The notes below the pieces were generated by a model. The model saw only the letters and a program-made list of their open reading frames with translations. It made no database searches and had not been told where the DNA came from. DNA of 64,000 bases, from assembly GCF_020184175.1 (NCBI RefSeq), contig NC_065530.1, forward strand, positions 42,385,260 through 42,449,259, in the 5' to 3' direction. Every line of letters begins with the position of its first letter. Positions within the stretch are counted from its first letter, which is position 1. Both the position numbers and the translations under genes were made by a program. Source of the DNA: Aphis gossypii (lineage: Eukaryota; Arthropoda; Insecta; Hemiptera; Aphididae). Of the stretch, positions 63,591 to 64,000 are shown piece after piece.

Positions 63591-64000
63591 CGTTGATTCG
63601 ATTTCGCTATAGTTTAATCGCGCGCATGCCGCACGTCAATTGTATTATTGTCGTACGCGTACCGGTCGACGGCCGTCGCTACTCGTCGTCCGTCGGCTTA
63701 TTCTCGATAACGAAAAGAAAACACAAAATATAATTCATCGTCTACCGACCGCCGCATTAGTGAGGGAAACGGCAGTTAGCGCGCGTCCCGTGTCGGCGTG
63801 ACACTTGTTATTCTCGTCCTCTTGTCGTCGGTCTTATCGCGGTGGTCCGTTCCATATAGTCTATGTTTTTGCATTCGCGATTTATGTAATTATTGCAACA
63901 ATAATAATCTGCAATCGCCTCATAGCAGCACTCTGATCGATCCGAGCAACAGTCTTAAAGTTTTCGTCCGTGGCGACCGTTCACGTTGTCGGCTAGATTT
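63591..64000 (+). promoter_or_regulatory. Probable promoter/5' leader of a gene beyond the window
   Basis: The last 400 bases shift to a CG-rich composition (CGTACGCGTACCGGTCGACGGC, GCGCGCGTCCC, several TCGTCGTC words) like the leaders of Trim9 and PLAA. No ATG with a convincing coding frame is seen before the end, so it most likely precedes a gene continuing to the right. A minus-strand first exon is also possible. Confidence 0.4.

Noticed and set aside
1..64000. CRISPR array, prophage, operon or bacterial contamination
   Set aside because: No regularly spaced repeats, no ribosome-binding-site gene strings, and all confident genes have spliceosomal introns.

Overview
The window looks like nuclear DNA of an insect, most likely an aphid (order Hemiptera). 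It is extremely AT-rich, its genes are split by GT-AG introns (many of them only 60-100 bases), and the non-coding DNA is full of ATAATATTATAAT-like strings, CCTACCTA-like strings and small inverted-repeat transposons. The species is inference; I see no ribosomal RNA, mitochondrial gene or other marker that would name it. Nothing here is bacterial: no operons, no CRISPR array, no prophage.

Layout. Bases 1-25222 are a gene desert in which I find no exon. It is probably the very long first coding intron of a Trim9 gene whose 5' coding exon (RING, B-box 1, B-box 2) sits on the minus strand at 25223-26017. A compact, gene-dense half follows: L2HGDH (+, 28503-30369, six coding exons); a Gemin8-like SMN-complex gene (-, 31549-32911, four exons), head-to-head with RpL36A/RpL44 (+, 33251-34398, four exons); WASHC3/CCDC53 of the WASH complex (+, 36117-36757, three exons), tail-to-tail with a 73-residue single-pass membrane protein of unknown function (-, 37041-37377); TNPO3/transportin-SR (+, 42936-47201, 17 exons, 943 residues); PLAA (+, 50757-57503, 11 exons, 773 residues), tail-to-tail with a FAM183/CFAP144-like axonemal protein gene (-, 57793-59071, three exons). 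The last 400 bases become GC-richer and look like the promoter or 5' leader of a gene outside the window.

The genes are not a pathway. They are separate housekeeping genes (metabolite repair, snRNP assembly, translation, endosomal actin, nuclear import, ubiquitin handling) plus one cilium gene and one neuronal E3 ligase. Open reading frames were joined by hand at GT-AG sites with phase checked at every junction. The reading frame stays open across all junctions in L2HGDH, Gemin8, RpL36A, WASHC3, TNPO3, PLAA and CFAP144.

The remaining DNA is dominated by non-autonomous DNA transposons. At least ten inverted-repeat elements can be placed by their ends. Several are packed into PLAA introns, one has its target-site duplication intact, and one has a strikingly perfect 82-base inverted repeat in a scrambled order. 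A decayed hAT-type transposase lies between TNPO3 and PLAA. I did not find evidence for a wholly new biological system. The observations most worth checking are the Gemin8 and CFAP144 assignments, the unnamed 73-residue membrane protein and the rearranged palindrome at 37495-37797.
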